From Nemertoderma westbladi (lineage: Eukaryota > Xenacoelomorpha > Nemertodermatida > Nemertodermatidae), in the NCBI GenBank assembly GCA_032718475.1, contig JAUCBJ010008707.1, positions 1 to 43,608 on the forward strand: a DNA stretch of 43,608 nucleotides, read 5' to 3'. Positions 19,593 through 30,845 of the stretch are shown piece by piece (position 1 is the stretch's first letter; every line of letters begins with the position of its first letter). Position numbers and translations under genes: made by a program. The notes beneath the pieces were generated by a model. The model saw nothing but the letters and a program-made list of their open reading frames with translations. It did not search any database and was not told the origin of the DNA.

Positions 19593-22500
19593 ATGTCTGA
19601 CACCCAGCAAAACCTGTCAGACAGTCTAATCGATACAACCATCTGTGACACAGATAGGAGTGTGGAGCGATTAAGAAAGGAGTTCAGCTCACCTCCTACT
19701 GAAAGAAAGGTCATCCCTCCAGTAGAAGTATCAGACCCTAAGCTAATCCAACACCGTAGGTCTATCATCGGCACTCGGGCCCAAGTCAAACGGAACCAGG
19801 AAGCAGCTGTCCCACAGCAGCAACAGCCTAGTCAAGAAACTTGTTCCCAGCGATCCGATAGCTCCAGTAGTTCGGATACTGTCGAGCTGGCCCCCGAACG
19901 CGGATTGCAGATGACGGCTACAGCCTACTCGGATCCCCTTCTCACCCTTCCTGCCGCAGTGCTAACTACTATATTGATTGCGGTGGAGGAACATCAAGCC
20001 GATTGGGCGAGAAGTAAGCGAGCGACCCAAGATAATTATGCGGGATACGCCAGGGAAGAATTGATGTCTATTGTCGAGTCACAATGGAACTTTCCCGGAC
20101 CCGGACTCCCGTTAGATTTGTCCGAGGCTACTTGGGAAGATATATACAGGATGGGAGTGACTAAAGATACAATGGACCCAGCTGTTTGGAAGAGGTCGGC
20201 AGCAGGATATGTGCAGGGATTCTTCGGCTCCTTAGAGCGATTGGAAGAACGACTGTTTCGACAACCTCAAGGACCTCAAGAGCAGGAAGAGCTGCTATAT
20301 CAAGTATGCGAAAGAACCCTACGCATTAGACTAATCCTATCAGCCTTTGAGGAAACTTCCAAAAGAAGACAGGACACGTCGCTGCAGGTTGCTGTCAAAA
20401 CTTGGTTCCAGCGGGTAGGTCTCAAAGTACAAGAAACGGACCAGTGGAAATCCCAGCTGTCTGAGAGACTAACCTATGAAGAACCAACCGATGCCACCCT
20501 TTCTCAAGTGGAAGGCGAAGAGACCGCAGAGAGACCACGAACGAGAGACGCCATCGACATATATCTGTCCGACTATCAGCGATTCCTAGGAGACGAAGAG
20601 TTGAGGAGACGGCTGTCTGGACTTTCCCCTAATAGTGAAGGAACCCAGCGTGTGTTAGACTCAATCGATGCGGAAATGTTAGCTGCTAACCAAGCTGAGT
20701 TTGATGAAAAACTCCGCCTCACTAGAGTCCAAGAAGAACTAGTAAAGAAAAAAAGGATAGAGGACCGAAAGGCAGCTGCAGTAACAGCGGCAATGGCCGA
20801 AGTGGAAGCAGAAAGAAAGGCAGCTGCAGTAACAGCGGCGGCAGAAGCAGAAGCAGAAAGAAAGGCAGCGGCGGCAGAAGCCGAAGCAGAAAGAAAAGCG
20901 ACTGTGGCAGCAGCAAAGGCAGTGGCAGAAGCAGAACAGAGGGCGTCTGAAGAGACCACACAACTGGAGTTGGAAAATCTTCAAGAGACGCAAGATTGCA
21001 TAAATAAACAGTTAACTGCCAGTCAAATGCAGATGAGGAGTCGATCTACTCCCAAACGCCAGGGATACACCTCATCAGAGGAAAGTGAAACCACCGATCC
21101 TGAAGGCGGAGGAAATAGATCTCATCTAAGCAGGCGTAGAAAAACATCTCACCGTCACAAATTGCCTGATTTGCCCCCAGCGGTTAGAAGACAACTAGCT
21201 AGCCCAGACTTAGGTAGTATAGAACCTACAGACCAAATTATTAAGGTCAAAAGACTCCCTACTATAGTTGATGAGCCTGAAATAATTAGGCCTGTCGTTC
21301 CCAAAGCCACTCCTGTGTTAGAGACCCCTGTACTTCCAGAGCTTAACTCTAAATTCCCTTTACACAGTACTACACTGCCTGTGCCCGGTAGAACAGTCCA
21401 TGAGAATATCCCTGTCCTGGAAGCTGAGAGAGAAATCAAAGATTTGTCTCCCGTCGTCCCATGTCAGCCCGCTACAATGTTGGCGACTCCCGCTTCGGCG
21501 GTCGAGTGGGTAGAAGAGGGACGGCGGGGGATGAATCTCCTGCTCGGACAGATGCAGGAGACTGTCTACCAACTTAAGGGAACAGTAAGGGAAGGTAGGG
21601 CCGAATTGCAAGAAGTGCAGCAAAGTATCGCGCTAGAACGCGACAAATTAGTCAATATGCAAAAAGGGATACCAATACCCCCTGTAAAATTGTGTCAACC
21701 TGTTAGGTCTGAAGTATTACATGCGCAAGGTGTGGAGCCTACATGCATCTATAGTGCTAGTGAAGAAGAAACTCCTATAGCAAACCCTATTAAGGGTGAT
21801 TATAGACCTGTTATTAATGATATCCCTTATAGACCTGACAATGATCCGAGAAATTTATATACCAATAATTCGATATTAAATAACCCGATGGCCCAAGAAA
21901 GCTTTACGCGTCAGATGGCTAGAACAGAAGCCCGCCAAGCGGTCAAAGTGGGAGAGATCGTCAAATTCAATGGAGATGAGATGAAATGGTTACCTTTCAA
22001 CGAATATTACAAAGATAGCATACAAAACTCTGTACTATCTAACGGAGAGAAACTTAGGTTCCTCATCAAGTGCTTGGAAGGACCTCCCAGGTTAATGGCG
22101 TTAAAGTTTATTGGACATCCAGAAGGATTAAGACAAGTATGGGATACATTAAACATCAGGTATGGTAACAAGGATAACATAGCTAAGTATTTGTATGCAA
22201 AATTAGTAGCCCCCCGACACTTCCTTAGTAGCGGGATTATAGAGTTTTCCGATGAAATTCAGGAGATCTGTAGACAATTGGACTGGTTAGGTAAGTCTCA
22301 TGAATCTCAGAGTTCAATGGTTATTGGAGCAGTAGTCTCTACTTTACCCAAGGGTGGAGTATGTACACGCTGGGACAAGAAAGTGTTGTACATGAATGAA
22401 CAACAACGACGAAGCCCTACCATGGCTGATCTCATGTCCTTCTTAGATGGTGAGGTAAAACTACAACTCATCAAGCAGTCCAGAGAGAAAACATCGGAAA

Positions 22501-23486
22501 ATAAGGTAAGTGAGAAACCCGCTTCTAGGAGAAGAGTAACACCGGTGTGTTACACTGACGACGGCGAAAGCCAAGCTTCTCAAGAAGAGGACAGCGGGAA
22601 AGACACAGATCGATCTTACTATGTTGACAAAACCTCAAAAGACGTAAGTAAATACAAGGCTCGAAACAACGATAGGAGAGAACAGGTTGCCAAGACCCCT
22701 CCTCAGTCTCCTAACAGAATGCACCGAAGAAAACCCGAAGAAAAAACGAGAGTGCATCAAGTTACCCAAGGTAAAGTGAGTAACATAAAACCTAACTGTG
22801 CGCTGTGCGACGGGACCCACCGTTTGAGTGCGTGTGCTGAATTTCTAAAAAAATCCCTTGTAGACAGACGTGCAGTCGTATGGGATAAGCGGTTATGCTA
22901 TAATTGCCTCAGACCAGGACACCAACGGCGAACCTGTTACTCCGACATAAAGTGTGCAAAGTGTGGCGCGAAACATCACATCTTGTTACACAGTGAGTTC
23001 GAACGAGACAAACTGAGTCAGGTAAGTGAGCCCGAACTACATGTCCAATTCAGTGATGTAAACGACACTGATCAAGAATCTGAGATGGAAGGATTCTATA
23101 CTGACGAATTCTCCGACGCCAACGAATCCTGTTATCTAATCAATACCGCAGTGTATCGAGCACTTACTTATGAAAAGGACACCAACAATGAGTTTTCCCC
23201 AACTACTTTTGCCAAACAACCATCTTGGAAAGCTCCAACTTCCAACGTAGGAATCAGAGAATTTCCTGTAGTGCAGGTAAGAGTTCACGGTCCTAACCAC
23301 AGTTACATAGTGAACGCACTCATTGACTCCGGCAGCACAGGAACATTCATCGATCAAGAATTAGCCGAAGATATCTTTGCTGGACAACCCAAATTCCGGA
23401 CTAAATATGTCAGGAATTATGCAGGTTTGGAAATCTACCTTAATGGCAGATTACTATGTAGGTGTGTTGTCCACCCCCCAGGATAA
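19593..23486 (+). CDS. gag: BEL/Pao Gag-protease protein
   Basis: The ATG at 19593 opens 1297 residues. Residues 1-380 are polar, with no domain I recognise. About 388-452 is an Ala/Glu/Lys repeat segment (AERKAAAVTAA type) predicted as a long coiled coil. About 640-690 is a second coiled stretch. About 785-930 matches the BEL gag domain (DUF1759-like: VKFNGDEMKWLPFNEYY, LRFLIKCLEGPPRLMAL, VWDTLNIRYGN). Zinc knuckles start at 1069 (CALCDGTHRLSAC) and 1102 (CYNCLRPGHQRRTC), followed by CAKCGAKHH. An aspartic protease follows, with DSGS at 1245 (NALIDSGSTGTFIDQEL). The frame stops at 23484-23486 inside the protease domain, while protease/pol similarity continues in the +1 frame, so either a programmed +1 shift or a mutation lies near 23380-23450. 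Gag packages the element RNA and the protease matures it. Confidence 0.85.
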   Translation: MSDTQQNLSDSLIDTTICDTDRSVERLRKEFSSPPTERKVIPPVEVSDPKLIQHRRSIIGTRAQVKRNQEAAVPQQQQPSQETCSQRSDSSSSSDTVELAPERGLQMTATAYSDPLLTLPAAVLTTILIAVEEHQADWARSKRATQDNYAGYAREELMSIVESQWNFPGPGLPLDLSEATWEDIYRMGVTKDTMDPAVWKRSAAGYVQGFFGSLERLEERLFRQPQGPQEQEELLYQVCERTLRIRLILSAFEETSKRRQDTSLQVAVKTWFQRVGLKVQETDQWKSQLSERLTYEEPTDATLSQVEGEETAERPRTRDAIDIYLSDYQRFLGDEELRRRLSGLSPNSEGTQRVLDSIDAEMLAANQAEFDEKLRLTRVQEELVKKKRIEDRKAAAVTAAMAEVEAERKAAAVTAAAEAEAERKAAAAEAEAERKATVAAAKAVAEAEQRASEETTQLELENLQETQDCINKQLTASQMQMRSRSTPKRQGYTSSEESETTDPEGGGNRSHLSRRRKTSHRHKLPDLPPAVRRQLASPDLGSIEPTDQIIKVKRLPTIVDEPEIIRPVVPKATPVLETPVLPELNSKFPLHSTTLPVPGRTVHENIPVLEAEREIKDLSPVVPCQPATMLATPASAVEWVEEGRRGMNLLLGQMQETVYQLKGTVREGRAELQEVQQSIALERDKLVNMQKGIPIPPVKLCQPVRSEVLHAQGVEPTCIYSASEEETPIANPIKGDYRPVINDIPYRPDNDPRNLYTNNSILNNPMAQESFTRQMARTEARQAVKVGEIVKFNGDEMKWLPFNEYYKDSIQNSVLSNGEKLRFLIKCLEGPPRLMALKFIGHPEGLRQVWDTLNIRYGNKDNIAKYLYAKLVAPRHFLSSGIIEFSDEIQEICRQLDWLGKSHESQSSMVIGAVVSTLPKGGVCTRWDKKVLYMNEQQRRSPTMADLMSFLDGEVKLQLIKQSREKTSENKVSEKPASRRRVTPVCYTDDGESQASQEEDSGKDTDRSYYVDKTSKDVSKYKARNNDRREQVAKTPPQSPNRMHRRKPEEKTRVHQVTQGKVSNIKPNCALCDGTHRLSACAEFLKKSLVDRRAVVWDKRLCYNCLRPGHQRRTCYSDIKCAKCGAKHHILLHSEFERDKLSQVSEPELHVQFSDVNDTDQESEMEGFYTDEFSDANESCYLINTAVYRALTYEKDTNNEFSPTTFAKQPSWKAPTSNVGIREFPVVQVRVHGPNHSYIVNALIDSGSTGTFIDQELAEDIFAGQPKFRTKYVRNYAGLEIYLNGRLLCRCVVHPPG

Positions 23487-26400
23487 GTTAGGAGCACAAG
23501 GTATAAGGTCGGTAAAAATGGTGGCTATAAAGAACTTCGCTACTACTCAAGCAGACCTTTATAATTGGGACGAGGATGAGAGCATCCAACATCTTAAGAT
23601 ACCTCGATTCCAGACAGATTATCCTGGAGTGCAAATACTCATCGGCCAAAACGCGCATGAGGCGCTCGAAACATTGGAGAAACGGCCTGCTCAACCACAA
23701 CCACTGCAAACCTATGCGGTAAGAACTAGAGTAGGTTGGTACTTTACTGGCCCTTCCCGCAGGACTCTCGCAGAGAGAATGCCACAAGAACAAACATACC
23801 AAGTAAACGATTGGGAAGTGGAGAGCAGTGAGGTGGACGAACTAACTGAGGGAATACCATACTCCTCAGATAATGACGACATCTACCAACTCTTCGATGA
23901 AGAGAACACAATCGACCTATTTACAGAAAACCAAACTTGGAAAAATCAGGTGAACCTATGTCAACTGATTCGCCCATCGGAACCCATCGCTTACAATGAC
24001 GAACTAAACGATGAGATAGAGCGCTACAACGCTAGAACTCGGGACGAACTAGCCGTACGATTCTTTACTCAGGAACTGGTAGAGCCCAATTCATATGATA
24101 AGGCTCTATCGATAGAAGAAGAAAGAGCCAAGCAAATCCAGGAAACAACTACACGTTTTTTAAAGGATCAAGGTAGATATGAAATCGGCCTACCATTTCG
24201 AAAACGAGAACCTAGATTTATAAATAACAGACCCTTGGCAGAGAAAAGAATCGCTCAATTACATCGACGCCTTACAGCTAATGCTTCAGCGAAAGAAATG
24301 TACCAAACTCAGCTGAAGAAATTTATAACAAAGGGATACGCGGAGCGAGTACCGGAAGGAACACCAGTGACTGAGAGAACGTATTACTTAACACATCATT
24401 ACGTTCCCAAACCCGGTAAACCCCACGAAGTATGAGTCGTATTCGATGGCTCCGCCCTATATATGGGCCAATCCCTCAATTCCGAGTTGTTACCAGGACC
24501 CAACTTACTCCAATCTTTGTTGGGAATACTTTTAAGATTAAGACAATATTCCATCGCGTTCGCCTCAGATATAGAGGGAATGTTCTTACAAGTCAAGGCG
24601 CTGGATAGAGATAGAGACAGCCTGAGATTTCTGTGGTGGCCTGAAGGAGACCTCAATCAGAAACCGGTAGAGTACTGGATGACCATCCAGGCTTTTGGAA
24701 TCATATCAAGCCCTTCCAACGCCTGCTCCGTGGTGCGAACCACTGCGAATGACAACCGAGACTCCTTCTCAAAAGAAGTGATAGACAACATAAAACGCAA
24801 TATATACATGGACGACAATTTAAGGTCCCTTCCATCAGTAGAAGAAGCCATAGCTGTCGCGAAAGGAACGGTAGAGTGTTTGAAAAGAGGTGGATTTCGA
24901 CTGACGAAATTCACTAGCAACTCCCGTGAGTTTCTGGAAGCCATACCGGTAGAAGACCGAGGAACGAAAGACCTAGACTTAATAAAGGACGATCTTCCTG
25001 AAACCAAGACGCTAGGCTTGAAGTGGGACACTGAAAGAGACATCCTGTTTTTTCAGTTAAAACAGCGAGATAATCCAGTTCGGACCAAACGGATTTGTTT
25101 AAGTATCCTGAGCACTTATTTCGACCCATTGGGATTTATTAGCCCAGTTATATTGATTGCTCGGAGTTTAGTACAACAAATGTGGCTTGAAAACCACTCA
25201 TGGGACGATCCGCTTAAGGGAGAATTGTTAAAGAAATGGATGAAATGGGAAGATTCTCTACCTGCCATCGAGAACTTTATAATTTCCCGTGCATATTTTG
25301 GCCATGTTCTTCCTACGTATTCTTATCAACTCCATGTGTTTGGAGACGCCAGCGACATGGGAATAGGTATAGTAGCATATCTGCGAGTCGAAACCCCGGA
25401 TGGAATCAAAGTCGCCTTGGTTACCTCTAAGGCATTGATTAACAACAAGTTAAAGGTTCCTCGAGCGGAGTTAAAGGCGGCTTTATACGCTACAGCCATC
25501 GGCCGGAACGTAACGGAACAAATCGACTATCCACTGGAGAAAACGGTTTATTGGACCGACGCTTTACTCGTGTTGGAGTATCTAACCAATGAAGTCTGTC
25601 AGTTCAGCGTTTTTGTTACTAACAGAGTAGCTATTATTCTTAGTCGCACAAAGATAGATCAATGGAGACATTGCCCTGGTACGATTAATCCAGCCGATAT
25701 CGCCTCCAGGGGAGCAACTCCACAGGAACTGATAGATACTCCAGATTGGTTGGGTGGACCCGACTTCCTGAGCAAGGAAGAGGATGAATGGCCTCCTCAC
25801 CTTACTACGGCAGAGATTAGACAAGCCAAGGGAGCGGAGACAGTCAAACCTAAAACCCGGGCGAGTAAATCGAAGTTATTTAAACCGACTATCGATCTAT
25901 CTGTATTACATACTTCCGGGAATGATGCTTCGGATCCACAATCCCTTAACACAAATAAGTGTGTTGTGGAAATTAGAGATAGAGATTGGAAATCTGGAAT
26001 ACCAGACGTCTCGCAAGGAATCTCACCCATGCTGCAGAGAGCAATGCATCATTACAGTTCCTGGAATCGGCTCTGTAAAGCCGTCACATATTTAAGACGA
26101 TGTTTTCATCATCACTACTCCAGGATGAAGACCACTAGTGATAACGCTCCATTGACATCTGCACAAGTTCATGTTATTAAAAATTTACCCAAATATAAGA
26201 CATCTGACCGTTTTCTAAAGGAGAAAATTAGTCACCAGGAGCATGAAGAAACCAATAAGCAGATACTGAGACTCCTGCAATGCTATGAGGATTCCGAAAA
26301 GTATTTCCTGTTGTTGAGAAATCCGCAGATGCGCTTAAGGGATCGATTCTCGAGCACAATGATAGATGGGCTAATACGTGTTGGAGGAAGACTCACCAAT

Positions 26401-27690
26401 GCGCCCTTATCCTTTGACACCAAATTCCCCATACTTATTAGAAATCTTGAAGTACAAATCAAGATGATTGGAGATGTTCACAGTAAACTTTATCATGCTG
26501 GTAGAGAACGAATTCTTAGCGAAATTCGAACTCGCTATTATTTTGATAAACCCCGTAGAGCTCTGAACCAAGTTCTTAGGAACTGCATACCCTGTAGGAA
26601 AGCATTCAGTAGGCCTTTAACACAGCGAGAGGCAGAATTACCTAGGGAACGAGTAAGCTTCTATGAACCACCTTTTACTAATACTGGTGTAGATTTATTT
26701 GGCCCTATTGAAGTATATCGTGCTAGGACTATAGTCAAGAGATGGTGTGTCATCTTCGTGTGCATGACTTGTAGAGCCATCCATCTCGATATGGTGAACG
26801 ATCTATCTACCAACAGCTTCGTCTTAAGTTTACGACGACAGATCGCTCGCTTCGGGACGAGTAATACCATGAGATCGGATAAGGGAACGAACTTCATTGG
26901 TGCCAACAACGAAATACAGGCTTACGTGAAGGACTGGAACCAAAGACAGGTGGACGACCAGCTAAGGATAACAGCGTCTAGCTGGACCTTCAATGCCGCC
27001 GACGCCCCTTGGTGGGGAGGAAGTTGGGAGAGATTAATTCGAAGTGTCAAAACCGCATTTCACTTTATAGTGCCATGCCGCGCGTATCTCACCGACGAAC
27101 TTTTGCGGACATTAATGGAGGAAATCGCTGCCTATCTCAACGAGAGACCGCTTATGCCAGTCTCATCGAGTCCCGATTCCCTGGAAGCGCTAACACCCGC
27201 GCACTTCCTACTGAAGAAACCTGTAGCCATGCTCCCACGATCGGAGATTGCCGACGGAGACGAATACTGCCGTCGAACTTGGCAACTTATGCAGTTGCTA
27301 TCCCGTCATTTCGCTGACCATTTCGAGAAACATTATCTGCCCACGCTACAACTTCGAACTAAGTGGTTTGCGCAGCAAGAAAACGTCAGCGCCGGAGATA
27401 TGGTGCTTATTGTAGATCCAGACCTCCCACGTAAACGGTGGCAGACAGGTCGTATCATCGAGACCCACATCTCGGATGATGGTTTAGTACGCTCGGTAGA
27501 ACTCATCGTCATGCGGCGTAACTTCAAGAAGCCAGGCATAATCTTTGAGACGCAACAACTCAATCGCCCAGTTGGTCGTTTATGTTTACTGGAAAGAGAC
27601 AGAGAACTCTCCGGAAACTATGGAAGGCAAGACACTCTTTCCACGACCACCTCCCTAATTCCTCAAACATCTAGGGACTCCCCAACGTGA
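23447..27690 (+). pseudogene. pol: BEL/Pao Pol: RT, RNase H, integrase (one in-frame stop)
   Basis: It continues in the +1 frame relative to gag. The N-terminal part (end of protease, linker, start of RT) runs to a TGA at 24433-24435, where related elements have a codon for Arg just before VVFDGSA. After it the same frame is open for 1075 residues. Numbered from 24463, the RT catalytic box YMDD is at 115-118 and RNase H starts at FGDASD (Asp295). An HHCC zinc finger (YHAGRER...CIPCRK) leads to the integrase core, with Asp744 (GVDLFG), Asp806 (RSDKG) and Glu856 (GSWERLIR). The C-terminal domain has the BEL-type GDMVLIVDPDLPRKRWQTGRI. All catalytic residues are present; only the single stop and the gag/pol frame step separate it from a continuous polyprotein. 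Pol copies the RNA into DNA and inserts it. Confidence 0.85.
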
Positions 27691-29320
27691 TACGTCTGGA
27701 GTGGGTGTGTGACTATATTGTTTTATCTATTTTATTATATTTTTATATGCGAACTTTATTATGTACTTTATTATAATCGTTTTTATTCAATTTTATTTAG
27801 TAGAATGTTGTTTTAGTGATTATTTAGTAAATTAGTGCGATATATTAGTGTTTATTATGTACGTAATTACTTATAATATACATTTAGTGCGACGGCGAGA
27901 AAATAATTATTTTTCTCTTTCCTTACTGTCCGTATTACATTGTAAATACGTGACTACAGTAAGATGAAATGTCCGTACTTATTAAAGTACAATAAAGCCA
28001 CTACTATATTCAAGTATTATTGGTAGGCAGAGTATTAGGAATGCAAAGTTCAGATCCTCGTGTCTCGGCTAAACCAAGCTCTGGGTAGACCTTGGAAACG
28101 ACTTGCCTCTTCACACTGACATTGCTTCGTGCGATATTGCTCTCATACCATATTAAATAATACATATAGTAGCGTGATGTCCCTATAACAGTAGCGTAAA
28201 ACGCAAATAAATCTGTTAAACTTTTTGACCATCTGTAATTCTAGTCGATTAAGATATCGCGGCACCCACAGATATACTTGAAAGACAAATTCTAGAATCA
28301 GTGGTTAACGTCCCCAGACAAGCTCTGGAATAAATCGGTGCCCATCTTAAATATTAATTTAATATTTATAAAAATCTGTAAAATTCAGATCCGTTAACAA
28401 TTCTAGTCGATTAAGATATCGTAGCACGTACCGATACTCTTAAAAGACAAATTTCATAGAATTAAGGATCCTATGTCCCCAGACCTGCTCTGGAATCATA
28501 TTGTGTCAATTTTAACATCAAATAATAAAATTCATGGGAATAAATTTAAATTCATATTTTAAATGAATTTCATAAATTGTCGTTTTTTGTGCAATTTATA
28601 ACATTCCCAAAATTCCATTAATTAATAGATCATGGGAGCGGAGATTCATCCTATTGAGTGTATTAGAGTGCGAGAATCTCCAACATATAGTCAATAGCCG
28701 ATAAAATTAATAAAATCATACATAAAGAAGATATTGACAATTAAAGAATTATTATTAAATAGCATCCCAGATCTGTATGCATGAGAATTACCCTAATTCT
28801 ACCGCTAGCATTCCATAATGTCACCATAGCAACACCCACGCTAGAATTAGAAGCAAGTTAAAAGAGCAATAGAAAGCTTGTCCCATTGCATAGCATAGAG
28901 AATACATAGCACACTGTTAGTATCCAAAGATACACAGTAATAACGTGACATTCTGGAAGGCACTGACTAACGGACAAATGGCCTGTATGTGTACAATTGG
29001 TGACAGTTGTGTGGAATTTGTGCGTTTGTAGGTGAATGTTACTGCTAAAGTGTGTTTACAGTAGCTAGTCGCAATTGTGAAAGTAACCCTAACTCTACTA
29101 TAGAAAGAACCTAAAGTGGATTCAAGCCTTTGGGACGGACAGTGGAGTGACTTGTGCCGGTTATCATTGTCGTGCTGTTGCTACATGTTGGCGTAAACAC
29201 CGCGACAACGGTACATCGGCGCTGAGAATCCCACTGTCCGGGGGCAAAGAGAGGTAGGCAGCGACGCCCGCTCGCCTAAACATAAACTCATTACAATATT
29301 AATAAACTCAGATAGCAGAT
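27691..29320 (+). other. Post-pol non-coding region, shared with the second BEL copy
   Basis: There is no convincing frame. The part up to about 29143 recurs in inverted orientation at 33435-33723 and 36939-38124, so it belongs to the element. It holds a 162-bp tandem pair starting at 28237 and 28399 (AATTCTAGTCGATTAAGATATCG, then CCCCAGAC..GCTCTGGAAT), an AATAAA at about 28003, and near 29138-29243 an inverted pair CGGACAGTGG/CCACTGTCCG. Confidence 0.7.
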
Positions 29321-30765
29321 ATGACAGAGTTGATAGAAGATGATCTTGGTATCAGGGAGCGATATACTCTACCTTTACAAGCATTTGTGGATAGCTTGAT
29401 ACGCGATGAAGCCGATCCAACCATTACGGAGGACGATGGTCGTTATATCGAACCGCCGATGTCCCAAGAGCAACTTACGCGTGAATTGGACTATCAAAAA
29501 TTCACCGCTCGCTATACGCATCGTAATGGTACGTATATGGACTTCCTAACTACCGGCCATCCTATCGATTTACATAATACGGACGATGTAGACACCGAAA
29601 GGGAAATGGTTCTATTTAAATATCATACCCATCGGAGTCGTAACGATAAACCGAAAATAGATCACGAAAATTCTATTCGTAACAGACTGGGAAGACGAAC
29701 CAATATGCCTAGAATCTGAGGAGATTCAGCCTATTGCGCCCGGAACAGCGACAACGATTACATCCTAGAATGGTATCAAGGTCCACAGTGTCTCACTGCG
29801 TACGATTATCGCCATGCCAACTATGTTTCTCGGCAACGTTGTCGGTTATGCGCATCGAGAGACCATGTTACGCCCATGGACACAAACGTCCGCTGTTCCT
29901 ATTTCCAAGAACAACCGACTATGGAAATTTATTGCGCATATTGCAGACTCAATAACTTGCATATTTTTGCGGTTTGCCCTCAATTTATGACTCAATGGCA
30001 CCATGGTCAACTAAAGGGACGCGCCAGTTTCGATTGCCCTTTTTAATCACGATTTGGAAAGCGTAGATGAAATGATCACACTACGTTACATCAGAGCTTG
30101 GGAAGCAAACGCTGATTTACATTGTGATTCGCGCCATCGTATTATCCTGGACGCGCTTACGAAGAAGTTTATGCGTTCCATCCTTATCTATTCGCTTCTG
30201 TCGAACAGAAATCACGCATATCGAGTTACGAACTACTGAAGCGCGTCGGAGAATGTATTTCAACCAAGTTCGTACGCAAATTCTCAGGAGTGTTAATCCT
30301 AGCGACCTTCATTCCTATAGCTTAATCAATTATATCCGTCAGGACCCGGACTATGGAGACTTATTTGTTAACTCACACCCCGAGTTACAGGAAGTATATC
30401 GACGGCCTTACGAATACCGAGCCCGCGAACGTGAGTTGGAAAGAACCATTAAAACCCGGAGGTTTCTAACTGCCTATGGTCCACCCACGGCCCTCGTTCA
30501 GACCACTCGTAAAGGACCCGTAAGAGCGGCTGTCTTGAAACGAGCTCTCAAAGCCGTTAGACCCCTCTCCCTGACGTTGATGTCAATCAACCCAGTACTT
30601 CGACTGGCGGATACACCGACCATAATCCTACACCCTCTGATGCAATCATATTGCACCCTTCACCCAGGAGTTATAGCCCTCCTTGTAAAGTGGCTCGCCC
30701 CAAAGAGAAAAGGACTCTGGCTAGCTTTAAAAAACTGCGTAAACGCCGTCCGCGCAAGAAAGACT
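29321..30765 (+). pseudogene. Unknown post-pol gene, broken by a stop and frame shifts
   Basis: I do not recognise this gene. The ATG at 29321 opens 132 acidic/polar residues up to a TGA at 29717-29719. The same frame then continues to 30046 with a Cys-rich part: QRCRLCASRDHV, later YCAYCRLNNLHIFAVC, a C-x2-C...C...C-x2-C pattern that could bind zinc. After a T5 run (30040-30044) protein-like sequence moves frame (30050-30120, then 30125-30230), then settles in the frame of 30240-30550 (NPSDLHSYSLINYIRQD, PELQEVYRRPYEYRARE, highly charged). It shifts again near 30560 into a Pro/Ser/Thr-rich stretch and a very basic end (FKKLRKRRPRKKD) with a stop at about 30765. No signal peptide or membrane segment is visible, so it is unlike an envelope gene; a nucleic-acid-binding accessory protein is one guess. 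It lies wholly between pol and the 3' LTR. Confidence 0.5.
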
Positions 30766-30833
30766 AACTGTTTAGAGTATTTACGTATATTAGAAACTGT
30801 GATTTTGTATATTTTATAGACTCAAATCCCATT

Positions 30834-30845
30834 TTCTGGGAGCGG
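30834..30845 (+). promoter_or_regulatory. Putative polypurine tract
   Basis: CTGGGAGCGG sits immediately before the 3' LTR start TGTAAAAGC, the expected place for plus-strand DNA priming. Confidence 0.5.

Noticed and set aside
20576-20993. Leu/Phe-rich minus-strand frames resembling membrane proteins
   Set aside because: They are the reverse complement of the Gag Ala/Glu/Lys coiled-coil repeat.
27700-29143. Reading the shared post-pol stretch as the BEL LTR
   Set aside because: No copy of it precedes gag, whereas 30846-32107 has a matching 258-base 5' partner and a solo-LTR relative with a target duplication.
29321-30765. Envelope (env) gene interpretation of the post-pol frame
   Set aside because: The position fits, but no signal peptide, fusion peptide or membrane anchor can be seen, and the tail is highly basic.
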